From positions 1 through 25,149 of the forward strand of contig JASLJB010000089.1 in assembly GCA_030152605.1 (NCBI GenBank): DNA of 25,149 bases. The letters are read 5' to 3'. The notes beneath the pieces are model-generated. The model worked only from the letters and a program-made list of their open reading frames with translations. It did not search any database and was not told the DNA's origin. Positions 15,919 through 23,964 of this stretch are shown here, one piece after another (position 1 is the first letter of the stretch; each line of letters opens with the position of its first letter). A program made the translations under genes and the position numbers. The stretch is from Acinetobacter sp. (GTDB lineage Bacteria > Pseudomonadota > Gammaproteobacteria > Pseudomonadales > Moraxellaceae).

Positions 15919-15930
15919 AGGAAAAATACC

Positions 15931-16521
15931 ATGTATAGACGATTGATATGTCTAGGGACATTGGGTACTGCGCTTGTGCTGAGTGCATGCAGCCCTACTA
16001 CCCAGCCTCTTGAGACAATAGAAAGTAATGCTGCTTCTACTCAGGCAGTAGAAGTGACACCACTCCCAGTAACTGAAAATGTTATGGAGCAGCCAGAACC
16101 CACACCCAAGCCTGTTACACCTGCTATAGAAAAAGTAGCAGAAGCAGAGCCTGTCAAAAAGATAGTCACCGATACCAAATGGCTCAAACACTATGAAACA
16201 CATGGCTACAAGACTATCTTTTCTTCGACTGACAAGCGCATTGGTATGCTCTTAGCTGCCAATAGCTCTGAGCCACGCTTCATTGTCAAAATGGGTGGTA
16301 ACACCATGGAGCTGGAAGATTGCTCAGAAGATCTGATCAACCCACGCCCAACCAAGGTCGGTGGTTATAAGGTTGCACATGCTTCATCTTATGTGTGCCC
16401 ATCCAATATGATGGAAATCGACATTGGATATCGTGATGATAGTGACCGTGCTGTAGTACAAGTCAAAGATGTCATGAGCCAAGAAAAACTGGTTAGTTAT
16501 TACATACTAGAGGGGCGTTAG
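15931..16521 (+). CDS. Lipoprotein of unknown function
   Basis: A 196-residue protein with a type II signal peptide: MYRRLICLGTLGTALVLSAC, lipobox LSAC with lipidated Cys20. Residues 21-75 are a Pro/Glu/Thr-rich linker, as in many outer-membrane lipoproteins that span the periplasm. Residues about 78-196 form a compact domain with two Cys (in LEDCSED and YVCPSN) that may pair. AGGA precedes the start. It is placed between two terminators, so it forms its own unit. Surface lipoproteins on mobile elements are known to block phage or plasmid entry, but that role is only a guess here. Confidence 0.8.
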   Translation: MYRRLICLGTLGTALVLSACSPTTQPLETIESNAASTQAVEVTPLPVTENVMEQPEPTPKPVTPAIEKVAEAEPVKKIVTDTKWLKHYETHGYKTIFSSTDKRIGMLLAANSSEPRFIVKMGGNTMELEDCSEDLINPRPTKVGGYKVAHASSYVCPSNMMEIDIGYRDDSDRAVVQVKDVMSQEKLVSYYILEGR

Positions 16522-16559
16522 TCCGTCCCAAAACACCAACTTACTTTACCTTGATCCAT

Positions 16560-16592
16560 ACCCGATAGACCCACAGGTTTATCGGGTTTTTA
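16560..16592 (+). terminator. Rho-independent terminator
   Basis: ACCCGATA (16560-16567) pairs with TATCGGGT (16580-16587), with a T run. It ends the lipoprotein transcript. Confidence 0.85.
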
Positions 16593-16611
16593 TATTTTAT
16601 GGAATCTCAGT

Positions 16612-17145
16612 ATGCAATCACGTATCTATGACAAAGTGGGTTATACCCTCATCAAAACATTCACCTGCAACAAACTTTCTGAACGAGCCAAAGGACAATT
16701 GCACTACCAGCTTTGGCGGAACAATGATGACCAAAGTTTTGGACTTGCACTGAGCAAAAATGAATCCTCTGGGGGATTTAGTAGTGAGCTGATCCACGTG
16801 GAGCAAATCATCGCAGTAATTTCGATCCTGCATAAAAATGCTCAACCTTTTCACTCTACTGCACTGAAAAACTTATTTATTGGAAAGTCTGTCAATAATG
16901 CCAGCTTCTTCGCTGCGGTATTGGTGGATCAGGGGGTTATTCGACTACATCCGCAAACGATTCGTTTGCTTGAAGTCACTGAGGATTTTGTATTGTGGCC
17001 ATTATCGTTGAATGAGCAGCCCCAAAGTAATGACACAGCATTAGCGCTTGATCCTTCTATCAAAGCATCCAACAAACGAGGCCCAAAAGCCAAAGCAACC
17101 AATGAGCTGGAGGATGCCAATGCAATCCATCAAGACCAGCTCTGA
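16612..17145 (+). CDS. Protein of unknown function, 177 residues
   Basis: A soluble cytosolic protein with no signal or membrane segment. Residues 1-115 look folded. The C-terminal 45 residues are polar and basic (NKRGPKAKATNELED) and likely flexible, which could fit nucleic-acid contact. The next gene starts inside its last 26 bases, so the two are translationally coupled. No family recognised. Confidence 0.65.
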   Translation: MQSRIYDKVGYTLIKTFTCNKLSERAKGQLHYQLWRNNDDQSFGLALSKNESSGGFSSELIHVEQIIAVISILHKNAQPFHSTALKNLFIGKSVNNASFFAAVLVDQGVIRLHPQTIRLLEVTEDFVLWPLSLNEQPQSNDTALALDPSIKASNKRGPKAKATNELEDANAIHQDQL

Positions 17146-17470
17146 ATTAGCCCAAGTTATTGATTGTTCCATACGAGAAAGTATTGCTTTACACATGCAG
17201 ACTTTAGCAGAGCAATATGCTGAACCCTATCAAGCCACCCTACATGGGTGGTTTATTGTTTGTGAGCATGATGCTGATCTACTCACGCCCTTTTCTGGTT
17301 TGACCTTTAGCCTTACTGAAAAACTGCAATCAGGTGAGGTTGAATTTGTTGACAAAAAACAGGACTGGTACGAGGTCTATATTTTGTTGAACGACAATGA
17401 GGGCGTACTGATCTATGTTCCGACCACAATACTAGAACGCCATCAACGCACGCAAATCTCAGCCTTCTAG
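17120..17470 (+). CDS. Small acidic protein of unknown function
   Basis: A 116-residue protein, MQSIKTSSELAQVIDCSIRE onward, ending in QRTQISAF. Acidic and Trp-containing, with no signal peptide. The ATG at 17120 follows GGAGG by six bases and overlaps the end of the previous gene by 26 bases. In-frame open sequence reaches back to 17048, but no ribosome site supports a start there. Probably one operon with the genes on both sides. Confidence 0.6.
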   Translation: MQSIKTSSELAQVIDCSIRESIALHMQTLAEQYAEPYQATLHGWFIVCEHDADLLTPFSGLTFSLTEKLQSGEVEFVDKKQDWYEVYILLNDNEGVLIYVPTTILERHQRTQISAF

Positions 17471-17521
17471 CTCAGCACAGCCAACCTCACTTCCCTATTG
17501 ATTTTTATCTGAGACCTTTTT

Positions 17522-17800
17522 ATGACAAAGCAACGCTTATTCGCTTTGGGCCAAGTCGTGTCTACGCCTAATGCCTTAGAGCTGCTGACGAAGCAACACA
17601 TTGACCCTTTGATCCTACTACATCGCCACCAAACAGGTGACTGGGGTGATCTTGGTGAAACAGATCGAGAAGCCAATGAGGATGCACTTGTGACAGACTC
17701 ACGAATCTTATCTCGCTATCAGATGGGAACAGACAAAATCTGGATCATCACTGAGGCAGATCGCAGCTTGACCACAATCCTATTACCGAGTGATTACTAG
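17522..17800 (+). CDS. Conserved mobile-element small protein (RHQTGDWGD type)
   Basis: A 92-residue protein of a type I recall as widespread on plasmids and integrative elements of proteobacteria. The conserved stretches are LLHRHQTGDWGDLGETDREAN in the first half and RILSRYQMGTDKIWIITEAD followed by TTILLPSDY at the end. The function is unknown; similar proteins are sometimes mislabelled as type I restriction subunits. It supports the view that this is a mobile element. A terminator follows at 17817. Confidence 0.75.
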   Translation: MTKQRLFALGQVVSTPNALELLTKQHIDPLILLHRHQTGDWGDLGETDREANEDALVTDSRILSRYQMGTDKIWIITEADRSLTTILLPSDY

Positions 17801-17816
17801 CAGAACCGCAAAATAG

Positions 17817-17853
17817 ACCTCAAAGCCAAATCGGCTTTGGGGTTTCTTTTTAT
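17817..17853 (+). terminator. Rho-independent terminator
   Basis: ACCTCAAAGCC pairs with GGCTTTGGGGT with one G-T pair, followed by a T-rich run. It ends the 16612-17800 gene group. Confidence 0.85.
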
Positions 17854-18168
17854 TGATCGAGGAAGCTTAAGCGTTGATGCCCTTTTGCGATGCTCTGACG
17901 CAGTTTCTAGTAGTCCGAAGTGCCGTTTGATCAAAAATACAACGATTGGACATCAGGCTAAAAAATAGTCTCCCCCTTTTTCTCCTAGAGATCCTGAGCC
18001 AAATCAGGAGTGGGCGAAAACCATTGGATATACCCACCTATACATCTGATTTATAAATAATTAATGTGAAAGAAAAGTGAAAGCATAGCCCATTTCTCAC
18101 TTCAGGAAAGTCCTTCTTGCTGAAGCGGATAGCTTATTTTTTATTCATATTATCTATTAGGAGTAACC
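17854..18168. other. Non-coding region upstream of the integrase
   Basis: No gene is supported. A small hairpin TCCTGA/TCAGGA lies at 17992-18009. The final 150 bases are AT-rich and should carry the integrase promoter. A ribosome site AGGAG stands five bases before the integrase ATG. The length is unusual for this compact island, so a small RNA or excision-control site may be hidden here, but nothing specific is visible. Confidence 0.4.
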
Positions 18169-19338
18169 ATGAACAACGCTTGTAGATTAAATTCTTTCCT
18201 ACGCGGAAAAGAACATGATCTCAAAAGTTATAGCCCAAATATTTCTGTTACTGGTGGGCGCTTTGTCCCATCTGAACATAAGGTACGGTTCTTATGCAGA
18301 TTGGCCTTTCAGGGCAACAAAGTCTCAAAAAGTTTAGGTACTTGCGCTCATTCAGAATTTGAGCAGAACTTGCCAATAGTCATTGAAACAATACGCGCTT
18401 TTCATGTCCGTATGGCACAAGGCTTACACCCATTTGAGGAGACCAAAAACCCCAAAGACATCACTTTCGCTGAGTTTGCACTATCGACCTATATGCCCAA
18501 TGCCATGAGTCGAAAAAAGTCTTACAAGGATGATGCATCGCGCCTTCGTATTCACCTTAACCCTGTCCTTGGTTCACACAAACTAAGTGACATCAATGTG
18601 GCGGTGTTACAACCATTACTGAATGATCTGACCCAAAAGGGCCTCAGTCCAGCATCGGTGAATCGCATCAGAGCTTTACTTTCATCACTTTTCAACCTCG
18701 CTATTGACCATGAGTTGATAGAGACCAATCCTGTTACCCGAGTTAAAAAGCTTCGGGAAAACAACCAAAAAGAGCGCTACTTGAATGCCAATGAAACCAA
18801 TTCTTTATTGACTATCCTTGATCAGCCTGCAGCGTATGGTATTCATAATGCAGTCATTGTTGCCATTGTCCATTTCTTACTACTGACAGGTGTACGTAAG
18901 CGTGAAGCAATGGATATGCGTTGGTCCGATGTCGATCTCAGCACAGGTGTTTGGTTATTGGGTGAGAATAAGTCAGGTAAGGCTCGTCGTATCAGCCTGA
19001 ATCAGGATGCTCTGCAAATTCTGCTGCAATTACCCAAACAATCGCTATTCATTTTTGCCAATCCTGAAACAGGCAAACCCTACAATGACATTCGCAAGAC
19101 CTTTGACAAGATCATGCATGCTGCTGGTGTCCACAACATGCGTATTCATGACTTACGACATAACTTCGCTAGTCTCGCTGTGAACAGTGGCCAAAGCCTA
19201 TATGTGGTGCAGCACCTACTTGGTCATGCCTCTCCCCAAACCACCCAACGTTACGCACATCTACAGTCGGACACGCTAAAGCAAGCTTCCGAAGACATTG
19301 CTGCTGCACTTCGTAGCCAAAGCCAAAACGTCGCCTAA
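18169..19338 (+). CDS. int: Tyrosine recombinase / integrase
   Basis: A complete 389-residue integrase. The N-terminal 70 residues are an arm-binding-like domain, and residues about 90-180 the SAM-like core-binding domain. The catalytic domain carries all expected residues: Arg243 (TGVRKREAMDMRW), Lys268 (NKSGK), His327 and Arg330 (HDLRHNFAS), His353 (LLGHAS) and nucleophile Tyr362 (TTQRYAHL). It should integrate and excise the island at the tRNA-Thr 3' end. Oddly it is near the middle, about 5.9 kb from attL and 5.6 kb from attR; tRNA-island integrases usually sit beside one end. The helicase gene follows after 48 bases, suggesting joint expression. No excisionase gene is recognised; one of the XRE proteins may serve. 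Confidence 0.96.
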   Translation: MNNACRLNSFLRGKEHDLKSYSPNISVTGGRFVPSEHKVRFLCRLAFQGNKVSKSLGTCAHSEFEQNLPIVIETIRAFHVRMAQGLHPFEETKNPKDITFAEFALSTYMPNAMSRKKSYKDDASRLRIHLNPVLGSHKLSDINVAVLQPLLNDLTQKGLSPASVNRIRALLSSLFNLAIDHELIETNPVTRVKKLRENNQKERYLNANETNSLLTILDQPAAYGIHNAVIVAIVHFLLLTGVRKREAMDMRWSDVDLSTGVWLLGENKSGKARRISLNQDALQILLQLPKQSLFIFANPETGKPYNDIRKTFDKIMHAAGVHNMRIHDLRHNFASLAVNSGQSLYVVQHLLGHASPQTTQRYAHLQSDTLKQASEDIAAALRSQSQNVA

Positions 19339-19352
19339 TCCCTTCAATTATC

Positions 19353-19374
19353 TGGGTGTATTTCCATACACCCA
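19353..19374 (+). promoter_or_regulatory. Hairpin between int and helicase touching the ribosome site
   Basis: TGGGTGTAT (19353-19361) and ATACACCCA (19366-19374) form a perfect nine-base stem with loop TTCC. The right arm overlaps the first A of the AAGGAG ribosome site (19374-19379) of the helicase gene. It could modulate helicase translation or act as a processing site. No T run follows, so it is not a terminator. Confidence 0.65.
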
Positions 19375-19386
19375 AGGAGCTTATTT

Positions 19387-21753
19387 ATGTCTGAATCTCG
19401 TCAAATTACCATACCACCAACTCAATGTATTCGTTATCCCATTACTTTAGGGACAGGTGAATTTATTTCTCGCGACCACCTTCCTGAAACACAAGGAAAA
19501 TGCTCTTTGTTACAGGCTGGAACAGGTGTCGGCAAGACTACTTTTATTATGGATGGAGGTTTCAAGGAGTATCCTTTTGTTATCCAAGTCATTCCGTCTG
19601 TACTCAAAGTCACAGAGTTAGAGCAGCAATATGCAAAGCAAACAAATGGTATTAGCTATTTGTTTTACTATGACAAAAAGGCCCCCAACGAAGCAGACCT
19701 GCAAGACAAGGCTCGTCATATCATCGTCTGTACTTTTGACAAGCTTGAGGCCGTGATTGGAATTTTACCCAAGAAGCAATTGAGCTCGGCATTGTTGGTT
19801 GTTGACGAGTGTCATAAATTGTACTCTGCTGGCTCATATCGCGATGAGGCAATTAACTCCATTTTGATGCATATACAGCATGGTACATTCCCGTCAATGC
19901 TGGCGCTCACAGCCACGTTTTCTCAGTCTTGTTGGGATACACTCGACCTGCCTTTAGATGCAATCTATCAGGTCCGAAAAGACAATGCCTTGGTCAAGCG
20001 CTCTGTTGAGATGATTTTGCTGAAACAAGGTGACCAATACAGCTTTATCTCACTGGTCGCTGAACGCATTAGAATGATGAAGCAAAACGGGCAACGCAAA
20101 AAAATTATTATCCGTCTCAACCATAGGGAGAAATGCGAACTACTCGCTGCGGCATTGGAGAAATATCATGGTGTCAAAACACTAGCCATCCATAGTAAGA
20201 GTAAGAATGACCTAGAGGTCAAAACAGTTTTTACCCAACAAAGTATTCCTGCTGATGTTGATGTCATTTTCTGTACTTCGATCATGGATGAGGCTGTAAA
20301 TATCAATAACCAGCGAAATGAGATTGACTCTGTCTTTGTCATTGGTAAGGATGCTCATCCTGAAGAACTTGTGCAATTCTTGGGACGATTGAGAAAAACG
20401 ACTGTTCCCTGTTTTGTCGTCCTACATACTGGCATTAGTGAAGATCATTTGACCAACATGGAGTCCCTAAAAAAGAGTTATGAGGCAAAAAATCTCGACT
20501 TTATACAAAAGCTGAATCAGCTCTCAGAATTGTTGTCTGCAATATTTGAGGACTTTAGCTTAGATATGTACAACGAGGGTCAACTTACCACCAGCCTCTA
20601 CAAACGGATGAGCTTACTGAATGAGACCTTCAACGAACTTGCTGGAGCAAAATTATTCACACTTTTCAAAGGTGAGGTTTGTCGTAATTCAGCGAGTATT
20701 GCTGCCAATTACTATCGAAAAGACAAGGCAAATTGCTACGAAAATTTCTACTATTTTCGGGAGCGTATCCGAGAACTGTTACCTGATTGTTCAGTGAAAT
20801 ATCGTGTTGACACTGAGACCAAAACACCAAGCTACCTGAAAGAGTTCATGGATCAGGAAAAGCAAGCCAATGCACAAGCATATGCTGAAAGTATTGATAC
20901 AGCCTTTGAAATTGTCCTGTCTAATCCTCCATTACCTCAACAATCTACAGTTGATGAACTATCTAACTTGGACTCAGATAGATTTGAAGATGATGACGTG
21001 ATCACTCCCACTAGACTTCGTGATTTTGGCATAGATATTCTGCAACAGCAGGAGCAAGATGAGCAATTTATTGATCGTTTGGTTGCTCAGTATGAGGTTA
21101 GACATCACACTGTAACAGTAGAGATGGTTCATCAAATCGCCCTACTGACCACCCTGATTGATAATCTTCCTGATATCTACCAAATTATCAAAAACAAACA
21201 GTTTAGCCATGTATGCACTGTTGCGAAGGGATATTCATCCAATATTGTGGTGCAGTATCTGACCAAGCGTTTCTATCGTTATCATCCTGAGAAATACTTC
21301 CATGAGAAATTTAGACTAACACCTGAAGATGCAGCGACTTTATTACTCGATGCCTTTGAGAGCATCAACAAGAATAGTTCCATTCCTATGCGCAGCATCA
21401 TGAAGCAAAAACTCATTACTGGTCTGAAGGTAGACTATAGAACCAAAAAGGTAGAGATCGACCCTAGTAAGGCTGCCAATTTCATAGCCAAGTTTTTTGC
21501 GGTCAAAGATCGTAACGCAAAAAAGGCTGACAAGCGCTATTTGGAATTTACAGGTATTGTATATGGTGATTACCAGTACATATCTCTTGCATCGATCCAA
21601 AAACAATTTCGAGATCGACTGACTGAATTTGTACTTGGTGATCGTGCTTTTGATGCGAAAACAGGTGAGTTGATTTCTGGTCCAGCATCTCCTCTTGCCA
21701 AAGCAAAACTCCCATTTGACGACGAAGATGTGTTTGATGATGAAGACGAGTAG
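19387..21753 (+). CDS. SF2 DEAD-like helicase, candidate replication protein
   Basis: A 788-residue protein with superfamily 2 helicase motifs in its first 350 residues: Walker A AGTGVGKTT (44-52), motif II DECH (140-143), motif III TAT (175-177), and motif VI QFLGRLRK (330-337). The pattern resembles the herpes origin-binding-protein-like group of helicases more than RNA helicases or restriction subunits. The remaining 430 residues have no recognised domain and end in an acidic tail (FDDEDVFDDEDE). AAGGAG precedes the ATG. It follows int in the same direction and is next to the 320-bp repeats. That suggests it acts at an island origin, as the alpha protein does in P4, although it is a different fold. 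Alternative: a defence or recombination helicase. Confidence 0.85.
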   Translation: MSESRQITIPPTQCIRYPITLGTGEFISRDHLPETQGKCSLLQAGTGVGKTTFIMDGGFKEYPFVIQVIPSVLKVTELEQQYAKQTNGISYLFYYDKKAPNEADLQDKARHIIVCTFDKLEAVIGILPKKQLSSALLVVDECHKLYSAGSYRDEAINSILMHIQHGTFPSMLALTATFSQSCWDTLDLPLDAIYQVRKDNALVKRSVEMILLKQGDQYSFISLVAERIRMMKQNGQRKKIIIRLNHREKCELLAAALEKYHGVKTLAIHSKSKNDLEVKTVFTQQSIPADVDVIFCTSIMDEAVNINNQRNEIDSVFVIGKDAHPEELVQFLGRLRKTTVPCFVVLHTGISEDHLTNMESLKKSYEAKNLDFIQKLNQLSELLSAIFEDFSLDMYNEGQLTTSLYKRMSLLNETFNELAGAKLFTLFKGEVCRNSASIAANYYRKDKANCYENFYYFRERIRELLPDCSVKYRVDTETKTPSYLKEFMDQEKQANAQAYAESIDTAFEIVLSNPPLPQQSTVDELSNLDSDRFEDDDVITPTRLRDFGIDILQQQEQDEQFIDRLVAQYEVRHHTVTVEMVHQIALLTTLIDNLPDIYQIIKNKQFSHVCTVAKGYSSNIVVQYLTKRFYRYHPEKYFHEKFRLTPEDAATLLLDAFESINKNSSIPMRSIMKQKLITGLKVDYRTKKVEIDPSKAANFIAKFFAVKDRNAKKADKRYLEFTGIVYGDYQYISLASIQKQFRDRLTEFVLGDRAFDAKTGELISGPASPLAKAKLPFDDEDVFDDEDE

Positions 21754-22203
21754 CTAGAGCTGAATAACTTAGAGATCATGGCTAGTTTCCTGTCCTATCT
21801 CTGAAAGCAGCACATACAACGCCTTATTATTTTCGCTTCACCAAACATCTTGCTCGACTAGGAGTGCTGCACACTCGCAGCGCTCTTTGGCGTAGCAAAA
21901 AACTTGGTAGATATAGTAGGGGGGAAATTTGATCGCTATCAATTTTTGGGTTTACTGTTGGCTTTTCTTCTACCCTTGTCATTTGCTAGGGGGAGTTTTG
22001 TTTAAATTATTTTTTTGGCTGCGCTACGCTTTGGGCACAGCCATGATTACGAGAATCGACACGGATTCGGTTGCTCTCCCTCTCAATACAAGACCCCAGC
22101 AATGCTGTTTACTTAGGGGTATTTTGGGGCAATCTCGCCGTAAGCATGGTCTGTGACGATGAACATCATAAATCAGACATTTCTATTTTGGACTTACATT
22201 TTG
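21754..22203. other. Non-coding region after the helicase, containing repeat copy R1
   Basis: No convincing gene is present in these 450 bases before the first pdif site. Most is repeat copy R1 (21822-22140). It includes three TAGGGG-type motifs (21917, 21987, 22114) and an AT-rich stretch in the middle (about 22001-22018), a composition seen in origins. Confidence 0.55.
21822..22140 (+). repeat. Diverged direct repeat R1 (about 320 bp)
   Basis: This segment aligns by eye with 24172-24494 in the same orientation. Shared blocks include TTATTTTC-CTTCACC, GCTCGAC, ACTCGCA, CTTTGGCG, GGGGGAAA-TTTGAT, CTGTTGGCTTT and a perfect 23-base block at 21976-21998. The far end shares ACAAGACC and GGCAATCT. 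Similarity looks like 65-75 percent with small gaps. The two copies bracket the pdif-flanked cargo gene. Confidence 0.75.
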
Positions 22204-22231
22204 ATTTCGCATAAGCGCTATTATATTAAAT
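22204..22231 (+). other. pdif (Xer recombination) site 1
   Basis: A 28-base site with XerC arm ATTTCGCATAA (22204-22214), six-base spacer GCGCTA (22215-22220) and XerD arm TTATATTAAAT (22221-22231). This matches the pdif consensus I know from Acinetobacter plasmids (ATTTCG-ATAA, spacer, TTATGTTAA-T), with one change in the XerD arm. The XerD side faces the cargo gene. Confidence 0.9.
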
Positions 22232-22277
22232 TGATAAAAAACATCTGAATTTCAGGTATTTTTATCTAATTCTTGCG

Positions 22278-23870
22278 TTATGCCAGTTCTTTATCGTGAG
22301 CTTCTTGTTTTAAAAATACTTCCTCAATTTCAATTAGCAGATTCGTCATTCGTTCAAGAATGTTGTCAAAAGCTGTAATCAGCTTATCGTCTTCAATTCC
22401 TAAGCGTGCAATCGTAGTTTCATAGTTTGTTCCACGTCTATGGGCTACTCCAGTTGAACGTACTCCCTGTAATCCCCCCAATAAGGTTACAACATCAAAT
22501 GTAACACCCCCCTGATGTAGAAACTCAGCTAAAAGTTTGATTGATTTAGCATTGTCCTCTATTGAAACAAGTTTTTTAAGTTCCTTAACATTAATAGAAT
22601 CTATTGTTATTTTTACTAGAGATAATATTTGAGAGTCGAATTCAGACTGCTCATTTTTAGTTAATGAATGTAGGGTATTAAAACAATGAGAATCAGTTTG
22701 ATTCAAGGATAAAAATAGTTGCCACCCTTTAGACTTTAACCACTTTTCTTGAAATTGGTTAAAAACAGACTTAAAAACAAGATCTGGACTTTCGGCATCT
22801 GAGAATGTTCCAAGCATACTTCTTTCGAAGTATGTTTTGCTCATATTCCGTCCTTCTGGAGATATATTAAAGCTTTTCCAGTAGATCTGTTCTGAGTGAG
22901 GTAAATCTCTTCCTAGATCACCTAAAAACACACAAACATGCCCTGAAGAATTATTATCAAAACGTAAATTCCAATAGCCATGTTTGTAAATAGAACTATC
23001 TTTTACTTCATATTCATTTGATGAGGAATAATACTTCTGAAGTACTGTCTTATCAAAATAGACAGGAGTTAGGTAATGTGGAGAACCTTTGTTTTTTCCA
23101 AAGTAGTCCGATAGTATGGAAGGATCACAGGTGTGAATTATTTTATCGTGAGAATCTCCATCAATAATAAAAGACTCAAAGTGTTTTTCATTCAATGGGT
23201 TGTAGTATTTTTCTTCTCTAGGTAAGCAATGAAATAATTTTTTCCCTAACACTCTGGTAAATATTTTATAACCATCTACATAGGAACGATCCCAAAATCT
23301 AGTGTAAGAAATAAACCCCTCATTTACATGCTCATCTGTAAGACTTTCATCTGTAATTTTGTGTCTAGTGTTCTCAAAAAATAAGAGAAGATTCATTTGT
23401 CGAGCTGACATGAAAGCTGTTAAAAATGACTTCCGTATTAGAATCTCATTATCTGAATATTTAATGACTTCAATTTCTACTCCATTGTCATCATCAACGA
23501 TATATTTATTATTAGGCTTATCATTATACAGATTAAAATATAGTACTAATTCTTGCAGTATTTCCCAATAAGGCTTCCTAGTACCATGAAATGTCCTATA
23601 AATTACAAGAGGAAGTAAGGCAGTGGTAGTTGGCTCATACCAAATATTATCACCACAAGTGACGATTGATGGTCCCCCATCTTCCCTACTTAAATCCCAT
23701 CCATACTTTTTCATTGCTTCACTAGTGTCTTCAGGTGGAATGAGGCAAGAAAAAAGTGAACCATCCTCAGATTTATCTTCTTTATTTAAATTTTTATAGA
23801 GTGGAACCCAAATGGATTCTCCTAATTTATTCTTTACGAAGTCTATAAAATCATCCATATCAACAAGCAT
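22278..23870 (-). CDS. Unknown 530-residue protein with C-terminal HEPN-like RX5H motif, pdif-module cargo
   Basis: The only gene between the two pdif sites. It has no signal peptide or membrane helix. Residues 1-430 match no family I know; they are polar with many aromatic residues and patches such as WYEPTTTALLPLVIYRTFHGTRKPYW (two halves of a conserved-looking core). The C-terminal 75 residues are helical and hold GVRSTGVAHRRG, where Arg471 and His477 form an R-x5-H motif. HEPN ribonucleases use R-x4-6-H as their active site. The gene is noticeably more AT-rich than its neighbours. A GGAG site lies 11 bases before the ATG, and a tandem 12-base repeat sits in the promoter. A defence or toxin role is inferred from motif and location, not shown. 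Confidence 0.8.
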   Translation of the reverse strand: MLVDMDDFIDFVKNKLGESIWVPLYKNLNKEDKSEDGSLFSCLIPPEDTSEAMKKYGWDLSREDGGPSIVTCGDNIWYEPTTTALLPLVIYRTFHGTRKPYWEILQELVLYFNLYNDKPNNKYIVDDDNGVEIEVIKYSDNEILIRKSFLTAFMSARQMNLLLFFENTRHKITDESLTDEHVNEGFISYTRFWDRSYVDGYKIFTRVLGKKLFHCLPREEKYYNPLNEKHFESFIIDGDSHDKIIHTCDPSILSDYFGKNKGSPHYLTPVYFDKTVLQKYYSSSNEYEVKDSSIYKHGYWNLRFDNNSSGHVCVFLGDLGRDLPHSEQIYWKSFNISPEGRNMSKTYFERSMLGTFSDAESPDLVFKSVFNQFQEKWLKSKGWQLFLSLNQTDSHCFNTLHSLTKNEQSEFDSQILSLVKITIDSINVKELKKLVSIEDNAKSIKLLAEFLHQGGVTFDVVTLLGGLQGVRSTGVAHRRGTNYETTIARLGIEDDKLITAFDNILERMTNLLIEIEEVFLKQEAHDKELA

Positions 23871-23900
23871 TTTATTTCTTACTCCATTTCTATTTTGAGC

Positions 23901-23925
23901 TTACTATATATTATTACTATATATT
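23901..23925 (-). promoter_or_regulatory. Tandem repeat in the cargo-gene promoter
   Basis: Reading the plus strand, TTACTATATATT occurs at 23901-23912 and 23914-23925, a 13-base period. On the minus strand each copy contains TATAGT, a plausible -10 box, so the repeat may combine promoter and operator for the cargo gene. Confidence 0.45.
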
Positions 23926-23936
23926 AGAATCTCTAA

Positions 23937-23964
23937 AATTAACATAATAGCGCTTATGCGAAAT
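23937..23964 (-). other. pdif (Xer recombination) site 2, inverted relative to site 1
   Basis: On the minus strand: XerC arm ATTTCGCATAA, spacer GCGCTA, XerD arm TTATGTTAATT. Spacer and XerC arm are identical to site 1, and a 23-base block (23944-23966 against 22202-22224) is a perfect inverted repeat. The XerD side again faces the cargo gene, giving the C/D - gene - D/C layout of dif modules. Confidence 0.92.

Noticed and set aside
17960..17990. Possible third, inverted copy of the R1/R2 repeat
   Set aside because: Only a short purine-rich stretch (GGGGGAGA followed by T residues on the minus strand) matches; the surrounding bases do not align.
21929..22156. Plus-strand open frame of 75 codons after the helicase
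   Set aside because: It lies within repeat R1, and the corresponding frame is not kept in R2. No ribosome site and an unlikely composition.
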